A stretch of DNA of 64,000 nucleotides from an uncultured bacterium (GTDB lineage Bacteria; Vulcanimicrobiota; CADAWZ01), in assembly GCA_949288455.1 (NCBI GenBank), contig CASEKF010000019.1, positions 13,036 to 77,035 of the forward strand, read 5' to 3'. The notes below the pieces were generated by a model. That model saw only the letters and a list, made by a program, of their open reading frames with translations. It had not been told where the DNA came from and did no database searches. Position 1 is the first letter of the stretch; every line of letters starts with the position of its first letter. Position numbers and translations under genes: made by a program. Below are positions 26,062 through 34,798 of this stretch, piece by piece.

Positions 26062-27276
26062 CTATTTCTTCAAATTTTTATAATATATTTCCGGCAAAGC
26101 CGCATATAAAGCGCAACAACGCACCAGATCGGCCTTCCAGGTCTTCTCGTTAGGGGCGTGAGCTTCTTTCTCTTTTCCCGGGCCAAATCCGATAACCGGA
26201 ATATTAAACATACCCATAATAGAAACTCCGTTCGTAGAAAAAGTCCATTTGTCTACGCAAGGATCGGCGTCAAACAGCGAAGAATACGACTCGACGGCAG
26301 AACGACAAAGGATATGGTCTTCAGGGATAGTCCAAGTCGGGAAATAACAATCCGTAGGATATTGCAATCCGGTCCATGAAGGTCTGTCATATGTATACAT
26401 AGACACCTCGACTCTATCTCTTATGGCGTTTACGGAAGGAAGTTCCCTTATCTGTCCCAACGCAAGTTCTGCGTCTTCTCCCGCAGTAAGCCTGCGATCG
26501 ATCGATATCGTGCAACCGTCGGCCACCGCGCAGCGGGAAGGCGAAGAATGGAATATCTGAGAAACGGTAAGCGAACCTTTTCCAAGGAAAGGATCCGTTT
26601 TCAATCTCAAATGAAGATTTTCCAAATCATGCAAAATACGCGCCATATCGAAAATAGCGTTCTGTCCTCTCTCGGGAGCGCTGCCATGAGAAGATACGCC
26701 CTTTACTTCCACTTTAATCTCCATGCGTCCCCTATGGCCTCTGTAAATTTTGCCGTCAGTAGGCTCGGTTGAAACGACGAAATCAGGCTTTAGCCCATGT
26801 TCTTTAATCAAATACTGCCAACACAGCCCGTCGCAATCCTCTTCCTGAACAGTTCCTACCATAGCCACAGTTATATCGTCGGGAACTAAATTAAGTTCTT
26901 TCATAATTTTTCCGGCGTAAACCATCGAAGCCATTCCGCCCTTTTGATCCGAAGTTCCTCTTCCTCCTATTTCCGCGTCGGTTTCATATCCTTCGTACGG
27001 ATCAAACTCCCAATTTTCTCTTAGACCTATTCCTACGGTATCGATATGAGCGTCAAAAGCTATCAAACGCGCTCCTTTTCCAATATAGCCTATAACGTTA
27101 CCCATTTTGTCAATTTCCACTCTGTCAAAGCCGACTTTTTCCATTTCCCTTTTTATTCTTAAAATAACTTGCTCTTCTTCGCAGCTTTCAGATGGAATTT
27201 TAACTATATCCCTTAAAAAACAAACCATATCCTTCTCATATTTTTGAGACAGGTCATTAATTCCGCGGAAATCCAT
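26062..27276 (-). CDS. ygeY: YgeY-type M20 zinc hydrolase
   Basis: A 404-residue M20-family metallohydrolase. Metal-site motifs include FDAHIDTVG at about 73-81, [16 protein letters not shown] at about 106-121 and VQEEDCDG near 144. A dimerisation domain and a late H-A-P-N-E-K segment follow. It matches the YgeY group linked to selenium-dependent hydroxylase loci and to uric-acid breakdown in gut anaerobes. GGAGG lies about 9 nt before the ATG. It is divergent from xdhC across a 190-nt gap. Confidence 0.88.
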   Translation of the reverse strand: MDFRGINDLSQKYEKDMVCFLRDIVKIPSESCEEEQVILRIKREMEKVGFDRVEIDKMGNVIGYIGKGARLIAFDAHIDTVGIGLRENWEFDPYEGYETDAEIGGRGTSDQKGGMASMVYAGKIMKELNLVPDDITVAMVGTVQEEDCDGLCWQYLIKEHGLKPDFVVSTEPTDGKIYRGHRGRMEIKVEVKGVSSHGSAPERGQNAIFDMARILHDLENLHLRLKTDPFLGKGSLTVSQIFHSSPSRCAVADGCTISIDRRLTAGEDAELALGQIRELPSVNAIRDRVEVSMYTYDRPSWTGLQYPTDCYFPTWTIPEDHILCRSAVESYSSLFDADPCVDKWTFSTNGVSIMGMFNIPVIGFGPGKEKEAHAPNEKTWKADLVRCCALYAALPEIYYKNLKK

Positions 27277-27466
27277 CCCGAGGCACCTCCTGAAAAAACG
27301 TCGTTCAAAAATAAAAGCGCCGTAACAACGCCACTCTTCATAGACAATTCTTTAAAGTTTATTTTTATCCTGTTTTATAAAAAAACAAAATACCAAGCCA
27401 AAGAAAAAGGAAAAAATCAAAGTATCAAAAATAACCCAAGAAAGAGCAAATATGAAAGGGAAACTT

Positions 27467-28264
27467 ATGGACATAAACAAAAAACTGGCTCAATTTTTAG
27501 AAAGCGGAAGAGAATTCGCACTAGCGACGGTAATAGAGGCGACCGGAAGCTCTCCGGCAAGAAGCGGCTTTAAAATGATCGTCTCCAACGAAGAATTCCT
27601 AGGAACCGTAGGAGGCGGAACTCTAGAATATAAAACGGTAGAAGCGGCTAGAGAAACTTTAAAAAGAAAAAAAAATTCTTTGATTGCATTTGATCTCAAA
27701 AATATAGGAATGACATGCGGCGGACAAGCTAAAATATTTTTCGAGTATATTCAAGGAGAAAAAAGAATGTACATTTTCGGAGGAGGGCATATATGCCAGG
27801 CCTTTTCGCCGATCGCCGCGTCTTTAGGATTTAAAATCACCGTTCTAGACAACAGATCGGACGTCGCGAATAAAGAAAAACAGCCCTTCGCACACGAAAT
27901 CGTTTGCGAAGAATTTGAATCAGGAATAGATAAAATGAAATTTGGAGACAACTCGTTCGCGCTTATAGCGACTAACAAACATGCGTACGACGGAGCGGTG
28001 ATAAAAAAGTTATGCGAACAAGAAGAAAAATTTAGATACATAGCCATGATAGGCTCGAAAACAAAAGTGAAAACATGCTTGGAAGAACTTATCGATATGG
28101 GAATAAAAATCGAAACTCTAAAAAAAATATACTCTCCGGCCGGCTTGAAGATAGGAGGCGATTCTCCGGCTGAAATAGCCGTAGCCATAGCCGCGGAAGT
28201 TATAGCTTTCGAACATGGAAAAGACGTTCCTAATATGAAAACTAATCTCGTCGGAGAAACGTAA
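27467..28264 (+). CDS. XdhC-family molybdoenzyme maturation protein
   Basis: A 265-residue protein with the XdhC N-terminal part (E-A-T-G-S-S-P-A-R-S-G, then VGGGTLEYK), C-G-G at MTCGGQAKIFFEY, and a Rossmann domain with YIFGGGHICQAF. XdhC proteins insert or sulfurate the molybdenum cofactor of xanthine-dehydrogenase-type hydroxylases. No such hydroxylase is in the window, so its client must be encoded elsewhere. The ATG at 27467 is preferred because AAAGGG lies 7 nt upstream; an ATG at 27452 is also in frame. Confidence 0.85.
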   Translation: MDINKKLAQFLESGREFALATVIEATGSSPARSGFKMIVSNEEFLGTVGGGTLEYKTVEAARETLKRKKNSLIAFDLKNIGMTCGGQAKIFFEYIQGEKRMYIFGGGHICQAFSPIAASLGFKITVLDNRSDVANKEKQPFAHEIVCEEFESGIDKMKFGDNSFALIATNKHAYDGAVIKKLCEQEEKFRYIAMIGSKTKVKTCLEELIDMGIKIETLKKIYSPAGLKIGGDSPAEIAVAIAAEVIAFEHGKDVPNMKTNLVGET

Positions 28265-28337
28265 AAAACTAACTAACGATATAGAAAGTCCGTTCAGAAC
28301 GTAAGTTGATCGAAAATGCAAAAGCCTCGAAAACGGT

Positions 28338-28366
28338 CTCGCAAATCGATCGCGATCGATCGCGAG
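28338..28366. repeat. GATC-rich palindrome after xdhC
   Basis: CTCGC/GCGAG arms enclose a perfect 16-bp palindrome, ATCGATCGCGATCGAT (28345-28360). Several more CGATC/GATCG sites flank it. It could fold as the xdhC terminator, but no T tract follows. Confidence 0.6.
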
Positions 28367-28406
28367 CATTAACAGAGGAAAAGGAATAAAGAACGCTCGA
28401 TCTTGA

Positions 28407-28479
28407 CTGTAGAGATTGACCGTAAAATTAAACGGGTATAAAATTCATCTCCGTTTAATTTTACGGTCAATCTCTACAG
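28407..28479. repeat. Perfect 29-bp inverted repeat
   Basis: Arms 28407-28435 and 28451-28479 are exact reverse complements with a 15-nt loop. The hairpin lies between the convergent xdhC and the gene ending at 28508, so it could serve as a two-way transcript end. There is no T tract on either strand. Confidence 0.85.
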
Positions 28480-28507
28480 CCGGCGCAATTTATCGCGCTC
28501 AAGAATC

Positions 28508-28945
28508 TCAAATAGCGGCCCGAACCTTATTGATTTTATCCGTAACGGTAAGAAATAGACTTACGCACTCTCCCATATTTTCAATATTGGGATCTTTAGA
28601 GTATGTTTTTACGGACTCCAGCAAAACGGTGACTAAATCTAAAGTAGTAAGAATAATTTTAAGTTTATCGGCGTTTTCCGGAGCAGATTTCAAAGCTTCC
28701 CTCAATTCGTCTTTTTTCGCGTTATTGCTTTCAGAAAGAGCGGCATAATATTTATCAAGAATTTCCAAAGGCTGAGTTTTATTATGAACGGCCTCCAAAG
28801 CTCCCAGCAGAGAATCAAATCCGGGATTTTCCGGATCGACGGGAGCGCTGGTTAAAGAAACGTCTCCATAAATAGATTTTATAGCTTGTTCCTGCCGAAG
28901 TTCTTTCACGGCCTTTTCTGCCGCTTTATTAAAATCCTCGTTCAT
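28508..28945 (-). CDS. Hypothetical helical protein
   Basis: A 145-residue, highly charged protein that appears all alpha-helical, with no signal peptide, membrane segment or metal motif. It begins MNEDFNKAAEKAVKELR and ends in a run of aliphatic helix. I do not recognise it. AAAGGA lies 12 nt upstream. It is the last gene before the 29-bp hairpin. The Met-rich CHAP gene lies 228 nt upstream of it in the opposite gene-order sense, on the same strand. Confidence 0.6.
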   Translation of the reverse strand: MNEDFNKAAEKAVKELRQEQAIKSIYGDVSLTSAPVDPENPGFDSLLGALEAVHNKTQPLEILDKYYAALSESNNAKKDELREALKSAPENADKLKIILTTLDLVTVLLESVKTYSKDPNIENMGECVSLFLTVTDKINKVRAAI

Positions 28946-29131
28946 ATGAGCTTATAGTCCTTTCTTAATATAATTACGCCATAAACAATCTTTCAAAATT
29001 TCTCAATCAAAAACGTCTTAATATACGTTAAGGCTACCGGCATATCATAACTTAAACTCCAATGTTAAACGCTTAAGCCAAAAAACGACGTTTTACTAAT
29101 CTTCTCTTTTAAAAAATATTTCTCCTTCTAC

Positions 29132-29175
29132 AAAAACTCCGCCGCATTCCGAACCATAGTCGGAATACGACGGAG
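29132..29175 (-). terminator. Terminator of the CHAP-type protein gene
   Basis: Two 16-nt arms (29137-29152 and 29160-29175) pair fully on the minus-strand RNA if two G-U pairs are allowed; on the plus strand these become C-A mismatches. A T5 run follows on the minus strand, so the signal works for the minus-strand gene. Confidence 0.8.
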
Positions 29176-29213
29176 AAAAATAACTTTTACGCTAACGAAC
29201 GCATTAAAACTAA

Positions 29214-30173
29214 TTAATCTTTATGATAGAAGACGCCGCTTCTCGCGCTTCCGGTATCTCTGGTAATTTCCTGAATGCTGTCTCCATTATTGTTGGAACC
29301 TATCAAAGTAGGAGGATTACCGGCTTTTTCGACAATTTCAGTATGACCGCGGCTATCGTTAATCCAAACGTCTCCCGGTTGAGCCTGAGAAGCTGGGACT
29401 TGTCTGAAACCTTCGGCTATCAATCCTTTTTCGAAAGCTTTAACGTTAATATAATGGTTTTTAAGCTTCCCGGTAGATTCCAGAAGCGAACTTACAAAAT
29501 CGACGCAGTTATTGTTTCTACCGCCTGCGGCAGTGAAATGAGGAAGTTCTCCCTTAAGACTGGCGGAATCCCTGCCAAGATATTTCTGAGCAAGAGCTAC
29601 GGCCTCATTATTGGAAGTAGAAGGAGAAGTCCCGCTCATAGCCCCGGAGGATCCAACGGGATAACTGCCGCTTCCGCCGCCATATCCGCCGCCGGAAGCT
29701 CCGATGGGAAGTCCGCCGCCATATCCGCCGCCGGAAGCTCCGATAGGCAATCCTCCGGCCATACCCGTCTCTCCCATCATCTGCTGCTGCATCATCATCT
29801 GCAACATCATCATCATCTGCATCATCATCATAAGCATCAACATCATCTGATTATTCTGAGCTTGCCCTCCAAACATACTTCCGGCAGGCGAAACCGCTCC
29901 GCCAAATCCCGGAACCATCCCTAACCCCATGGAATTTAAGGGATTCATTCCGGCATTGCCAAACATAGACGAAAGGTTTCCAATAGAACTATAAGGATCG
30001 TTTTTATCAGGAGAAAGATTAGATACGTCTCCGCCTAAATTAATGCTAAAACTTAAATTTATGCCTACGTTAGGAGTCATAGCTCCCATAGACGTCAATC
30101 CGCCAAAAGAATTCAAAGGACTAACCCCGCCGGGAAAACCAAAGGGACTCATTCCGCCAATTCCGAAATTCAT
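29214..30173 (-). CDS. Met-rich protein with CHAP/NlpC-like hydrolase end
   Basis: A 319-residue protein. Residues 1-105 are rich in Gly, Met, Pro, Asn and Phe. A tract at about 109-134 contains 16 Met among 24 residues. Two copies of the 13-residue unit G-L-P-I-G-A-S-G-G-G-Y-G-G come next. The last 130 residues look like a CHAP-type amidase: nucleophile Cys in N-N-N-C-V-D-F-V, His in R-G-H-T-E-I-V and an Asn-rich loop near I-G-S-N-N-N-G-D. Such domains cut peptidoglycan peptides. No Sec signal is seen, so any export route is unknown. The ATG at 30173 is set by GGAGGA 9 nt upstream. Confidence 0.7.
   Translation of the reverse strand: MNFGIGGMSPFGFPGGVSPLNSFGGLTSMGAMTPNVGINLSFSINLGGDVSNLSPDKNDPYSSIGNLSSMFGNAGMNPLNSMGLGMVPGFGGAVSPAGSMFGGQAQNNQMMLMLMMMMQMMMMLQMMMQQQMMGETGMAGGLPIGASGGGYGGGLPIGASGGGYGGGSGSYPVGSSGAMSGTSPSTSNNEAVALAQKYLGRDSASLKGELPHFTAAGGRNNNCVDFVSSLLESTGKLKNHYINVKAFEKGLIAEGFRQVPASQAQPGDVWINDSRGHTEIVEKAGNPPTLIGSNNNGDSIQEITRDTGSARSGVFYHKD
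29674..29751 (-). repeat. 39-nt tandem repeat, two copies
   Basis: Two adjacent 39-nt units (29674-29712 and 29713-29751) are nearly identical and encode the Gly-rich 13-residue repeat before the CHAP-like domain. Confidence 0.85.
29774..29849 (-). repeat. ATG/CAT triplet-rich tract
   Basis: The plus strand reads mainly CAT with CTG and CAA interruptions and encodes the poly-Met/Gln tract. Its triplet nature makes slippage in frame likely. Confidence 0.8.
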
Positions 30174-30372
30174 TAACAACTATCCTCCTTAAAAATATTT
30201 TAATAATTAGTTCAAAATTTATAACAATTTAGTTTAATTTTAAAACGATAAAACTTTAAAATTAATATATGTCAAAAACTTTCTTGTCTATATTATATAA
30301 CTAATTGCTAATCAAAATATTTATAATTATTGTAACATATATAAATCTTTTGTAAACTTTTATTAAAAATAT

Positions 30373-30945
30373 TTAATTTCTGACAAATCTTTTTTGAACG
30401 GAATAACCAAATTTACCTATTTTCTTACCTAATAATCTATACTCTCCATGAGAATAGGCGATAAGAGAAGAATCTTCCAGCTTTAAACGTCCTTTTTTAT
30501 CCAATAAACATTCAGCCGCGTTAACCGCTTCAATAGAAGCCATAAACATATCATGAGATCCTAATTCTATCACTCGAGTAACTTTACATTCCAAATTTAC
30601 CGGAGAGTCGGCAAGACAAGGCGAGGATATTTTCGAAGATTTCTGCAGCTTCAAACCCATAGCTTTAATTTTATCAATTTCAGCCCCGGATTTAACTCCG
30701 CAAAAATCGGCGGCTCTACATAACTTTTCCGTAACCAGATTAATCGTAAAACATCCGGAATCAACAATAATTCCATGAGAAAACCGTTCTTTTCTTAAGG
30801 ATACATACGTCATAGGCGGTTCTGAATTTATAATGCCGGTCCAAGCCGCGGTCATAACGTTAGGCTTTTCAAAAGTACCGCAAGATACCATTATCAGGGG
30901 AAGAGGATAAAGCATTGTTCCGGGTTTCCATACGAGTTTTTTCAT
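30373..30945 (-). CDS. Flavin reductase-like FMN-binding protein
   Basis: A 190-residue protein of the flavoredoxin/flavin-reductase-like family (split beta-barrel FMN binding). Characteristic segments are P-L-P-L-I-M-V-S-C-G at the start, N-V-M-T-A-A-W-T-G, PPMTYVSLRKERFSH and F-T-I-N-L-V. Members carry electrons between flavin and iron centres or reduce flavin in anaerobes. The ATG at 30945 (GGAGG 7 nt upstream) is preferred to the TTG three bases earlier. It stands alone. Confidence 0.82.
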   Translation of the reverse strand: MKKLVWKPGTMLYPLPLIMVSCGTFEKPNVMTAAWTGIINSEPPMTYVSLRKERFSHGIIVDSGCFTINLVTEKLCRAADFCGVKSGAEIDKIKAMGLKLQKSSKISSPCLADSPVNLECKVTRVIELGSHDMFMASIEAVNAAECLLDKKGRLKLEDSSLIAYSHGEYRLLGKKIGKFGYSVQKRFVRN

Positions 30946-31022
30946 CAATAAACCTCCGTCTGTAAATAAAAGTCCCGGAACGAAGCTCCAGAGACATCTT
31001 TGCCGATGAATTATTTTATCGT

Positions 31023-32453
31023 CTAGCCATTGTTAGCTATGATATTCACGATATTGTCTTCAAAACCTTTATACACGGACGCGCCGTACTGATGATTGTT
31101 TGAAATTATGGAAAAAACTACGGTGTCTCCGCTCAAAGTTTCGACATATCCGGATAAAGCCGAAACATTATTTATAGATCCCGTTTTAGCTCTAACTTTT
31201 ATATTGGACATTCTATACTTTAAAGTTCCGTCGACTCCGGACTGCGGCATCGTTTTAATAAAATCGGCGAATTTATCGGAAGAAAACATATAAACAAGCA
31301 ATTCGCCTAACTGCTTAGCCGTGGTCTTATTTTCCTCAGACAACCCGCAGCCGTCCGCAAGAACTAAATTCTCAACGCTGACGCCCGCGTCTTCCAACAT
31401 AGCGAAAACCGCTTTGGAAGCGTTCTCTCGACTTCCTTTTCCCAATTGCTCGGCTCCTATAGTTTTAAAAATATGCTGCGCTAAAAAATTATCGCTATCC
31501 TTCATCATAGGTATAAGTATATCTATCATTTTCGGAGACTCATGTCTAGCAAGCTCGACAAATTCAGAATACTTATATCGGGAATTTATTTCGGAAATGA
31601 GCTTCGTTTCGCCGGTATTGTATATACTCTGTTCTCTTAAGGCATTTTCAAATGCGTCAAGAGTAAAAAGCGAAGGGTTATGAATAGGAATCAAAGCGCC
31701 TCCCGATTCATAAGGAGAAAGAGCTCCGGATATAGTCACGTCGTTAGAATCCCGTTTTCTGGTCACTTTGACGGCAGTATAAGGCCTTTCTACGGTCTTG
31801 TCTATAAGATTTATAATCGAAGTGTTTGGAAAGAAAGACGCGACGCCGTCGGTCATAGTTATTTGAATCAAGTTTGCGTTAAGAGAAAGACCTGCGCATT
31901 GAGCCGCATAAGTGTCCAGCATATAGCGATCCTTCCATCCGAGTCCCAAAAATTCTCTGTCAAAAACGGAATCGTCTCCTATTATATCTCCGGTAAATAA
32001 TCTTAATCCCTTACAGGCCAACTCGCTGGCAAATTCTTCAAGAACTTGGGTGGGATTATCCATAAAAGGCTCGCAAAAAGTAGGATCGCCTGACCCCACT
32101 AAATACAAAGAACTTTCCATAACCCCGCGAGTCTTATCTATGGGCGTTCCGTAAAGGCAAGTCGTATACTTATAATCCGAGCCTAAATAGTAAAGAGCGG
32201 CCGCAGCCGTAAATATTTTTAAATTTGACGCCGGGCTCAAAGGCATAGTCGAATTATATTGATAAAGAGGAACTCCTCTGGAATCGGCGACATATATGCT
32301 TACGTCCGCGCTATTAGCGGCCTCAGACGCAAGAACATAATTATTTAGCTCCTCGGCGAGAGTTCTGCTTATGGGATATGCGGAGGAAACTAACGATAAA
32401 AAGAAGAAAACAGAAACTAATATAAAAGATAATTTTCTATTTAGCGGCGACAT
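31023..32453 (-). CDS. dacB: D-Ala-D-Ala carboxypeptidase (PBP4/DacB, S13)
   Basis: A 476-residue peptidase family S13 protein. Active-site motifs are S-x-x-K in P-A-S-N-L-K (about 78-83), S-x-N in K-D-S-D-N-F, and K-T-G in VRAKTGSINNVSALSG. An N-terminal signal peptide lies at about 8-26. It trims or cleaves peptidoglycan peptides outside the membrane. The ATG at 32453 has GGAGT 7 nt upstream; a 21-codon extension is rejected. It begins 75 nt after the DUF5693 gene ends. Confidence 0.9.
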   Translation of the reverse strand: MSPLNRKLSFILVSVFFFLSLVSSAYPISRTLAEELNNYVLASEAANSADVSIYVADSRGVPLYQYNSTMPLSPASNLKIFTAAAALYYLGSDYKYTTCLYGTPIDKTRGVMESSLYLVGSGDPTFCEPFMDNPTQVLEEFASELACKGLRLFTGDIIGDDSVFDREFLGLGWKDRYMLDTYAAQCAGLSLNANLIQITMTDGVASFFPNTSIINLIDKTVERPYTAVKVTRKRDSNDVTISGALSPYESGGALIPIHNPSLFTLDAFENALREQSIYNTGETKLISEINSRYKYSEFVELARHESPKMIDILIPMMKDSDNFLAQHIFKTIGAEQLGKGSRENASKAVFAMLEDAGVSVENLVLADGCGLSEENKTTAKQLGELLVYMFSSDKFADFIKTMPQSGVDGTLKYRMSNIKVRAKTGSINNVSALSGYVETLSGDTVVFSIISNNHQYGASVYKGFEDNIVNIIANNG

Positions 32454-32527
32454 TTTCAATACTCCGACAAATACAATTTCAAAAGATTCCAAAATTATTC
32501 TATAGAAATATTTCAAAAATCCTTTCT

Positions 32528-34555
32528 CTATCTATTTTTATTCACAAAAACTTTCGACGTCCATATTAAAATTAATAAAACCAGACTTCCGACAATCCAT
32601 CCGATAACTACGCTGTTGAACACTCTAATTAGCGTAATACGGATAGGAGTATGTATATGCGCGAATGTGTCGGTAAGATCTGCGGCGCCTATAGACGCGG
32701 CCGCGATTAAAATCCAGGAAAATTTTTCCAAACAGAAAAGTCTCAAAGCGCCGAAACACATAACGGCAGGAAAACCGATAAGAAATTCTTTCAATCTAGG
32801 TCTTATCATAAGACCGCTAAGGAAAGAACGCAAAGTCAACTCTAACTTTGAAACGGCGGCTTCGGAAGCGTTTCCGGTTCTAAGCAGATAATACCCTCCG
32901 AGAATCCCGATCAAGCCTAAAAAAGCCGCATGCGCAAATTTTACGCTTTCGTCCATAAATTTTTTCAGAGTTCCCGAAATATCCCCCGGATGCGAAATCC
33001 AAGCGAGAACGACTATAATAGGAGGCAAAGCCATAATAATTTTAATGCCTCTAAACATATCGGCATGAATATAAAACTCAGCTCCGGCAAGAAGAGTTCC
33101 TATCATAACTCCTCCGGCGGAAGCAATACAGGCCATTTTCAATAAAATAAGCGAAGATTCTTTCCACATCCGGAACGGAGTCATTTCGCCAAGCAAACGC
33201 CTAAAAGAATCGAAATTAACGACAAGCGCAAGAATAGGAAAAACTATTCCGGCTACCAGAGCCGAAGCTTTTCTATATAAAGAAACTTGTCCCGATATTA
33301 TAAAAAAGATTGAAATCAAAGCCCATAAACATATTGCGAGAAAATCTGTTTTTACATTAAAAACACGATAAAAATTAAAAAACATTAATAATAAAACGAA
33401 AGCCGACAGAGTTCCGAAAGAAAGAATCAAAGCGCGCCAAACAGGATAAGATGACGATTTAAACGGTTCCGCCAATCCCAAGCGAAAACCTTCCGCGTCT
33501 ATAACGCTTTTTATTTTAGAGATATAATTTAAATTTAATTGTTCCAAAGAATCAGTTCCGACAGATACGGTATGCGGTCTTATATATATTATTCTAATAT
33601 TTCTTTCCCTTATTCCGAGAGAATATTTCTCGACCATATCGTCAATATTAAGCTTTTTCTGCTGAGTAGGAACTATTGTCATAACTCGAACGGCATTATC
33701 GCAGGCGTTTAAAGAAAGAGACTGGATTCCCTTCTGCATAGCTTTTACGTTGGGGGACTCTATAACTCCGAAGCGTATATGTAAAGCCTTTATAAGAGAA
33801 GCCGTATAAGAAAGATAATTAGGATATCCAAGGACGTCGTTATCTGAACCGGCGAAAATAAACTTATCCGCGGAAAAATCGTTTTTTAAAAGTTCTATAT
33901 ACCGTTTTATTTTATCTTTAGAGGCGTCCTGCCTATTTTCAGGCCTTAAAATTATTCCCAACCCCAAATCCCGGCAAAATTTAATATCAGCTTTCGAAAA
34001 CCCCAAGCCAAACGTTTTTTCCGCCTGTTCAAAGAGTCGGCATTCAAATATTGCCGGATCGGCAAAAGATATGGAATCAGGGCGTCGAACAAGTCTCATA
34101 TCAGGATATGACAAAAAAGAAAAAGTTTCAATCTGCTCGACAGTATCTTCCGAATATACGAAAATATAAGTTTTATCAAGTAAAGGCGCGCCTATTTCAT
34201 TTAAAAAGCCCCCGAAAACTTCATACCGAAGTTTCGCCCCCTGACAAAAAAACAGTTTGCCTCTATCCGCTAATTTAGAGAGAGTATCCTCGGAAAAAGC
34301 GACGGAAGACAAACCGGAGGACTTGAACTTTATAAGCGTCTCTTTAAAATTTATATTTTGAGATATGGCAAAATTATAAAGAGACGCATATTCTGCGGTA
34401 ATTTCTACCGTTTTATTAGAAACTTCCTCCGCATGTCTTTGGAATAAAGCGAAGACCGCAAACAAAACGGCCGCGATCGCCGCGTAATAAAAAAAATTCT
34501 TTTTTAAGAAAGGCTCCGCGGCCTTTTTATCATTTTCATCTGAGTTGTAATTCAT
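32528..34555 (-). CDS. DUF5693 membrane protein
   Basis: A 675-residue protein. One membrane helix lies at about 23-42 and an extracytoplasmic region at about 45-370. About seven to nine membrane segments follow in the C-terminal half. The start of the soluble part (S-L-Y-N-F-A-I-S-Q-N, G-L-S-S-V-A-F-S-E-D-T-L) fits DUF5693, which in other bacteria often lies beside csaB, a polysaccharide pyruvyltransferase. No csaB is seen here. No strong Shine-Dalgarno. Probably in one unit with dacB, suggesting an envelope role. Confidence 0.7.
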   Translation of the reverse strand: MNYNSDENDKKAAEPFLKKNFFYYAAIAAVLFAVFALFQRHAEEVSNKTVEITAEYASLYNFAISQNINFKETLIKFKSSGLSSVAFSEDTLSKLADRGKLFFCQGAKLRYEVFGGFLNEIGAPLLDKTYIFVYSEDTVEQIETFSFLSYPDMRLVRRPDSISFADPAIFECRLFEQAEKTFGLGFSKADIKFCRDLGLGIILRPENRQDASKDKIKRYIELLKNDFSADKFIFAGSDNDVLGYPNYLSYTASLIKALHIRFGVIESPNVKAMQKGIQSLSLNACDNAVRVMTIVPTQQKKLNIDDMVEKYSLGIRERNIRIIYIRPHTVSVGTDSLEQLNLNYISKIKSVIDAEGFRLGLAEPFKSSSYPVWRALILSFGTLSAFVLLLMFFNFYRVFNVKTDFLAICLWALISIFFIISGQVSLYRKASALVAGIVFPILALVVNFDSFRRLLGEMTPFRMWKESSLILLKMACIASAGGVMIGTLLAGAEFYIHADMFRGIKIIMALPPIIVVLAWISHPGDISGTLKKFMDESVKFAHAAFLGLIGILGGYYLLRTGNASEAAVSKLELTLRSFLSGLMIRPRLKEFLIGFPAVMCFGALRLFCLEKFSWILIAAASIGAADLTDTFAHIHTPIRITLIRVFNSVVIGWIVGSLVLLILIWTSKVFVNKNR

Positions 34556-34798
34556 AAATTAATTATCCATACTTTACTTAAATATCAATATTGAAAACAT
34601 CAAAAACGACATTATAACTCGCGCTAACGCGGATATTTAAACATATTTATAAGCGTTGCTTTAACTCTATATAGGTAAATGGCAAAAATATATTTTACGT
34701 CTTACGCGGCCTAAAATACGTATAAAATTACTCGGACGTTCATATTTTTCAAAGCTAAAAACGTTATCTAATTCTTTAAATTTTTAGCGCGGCTTAAA

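Noticed and set aside
29674-29849. CRISPR-like repeat array
   Set aside because: The repeats are adjacent with no spacers and are in-frame coding repeats.
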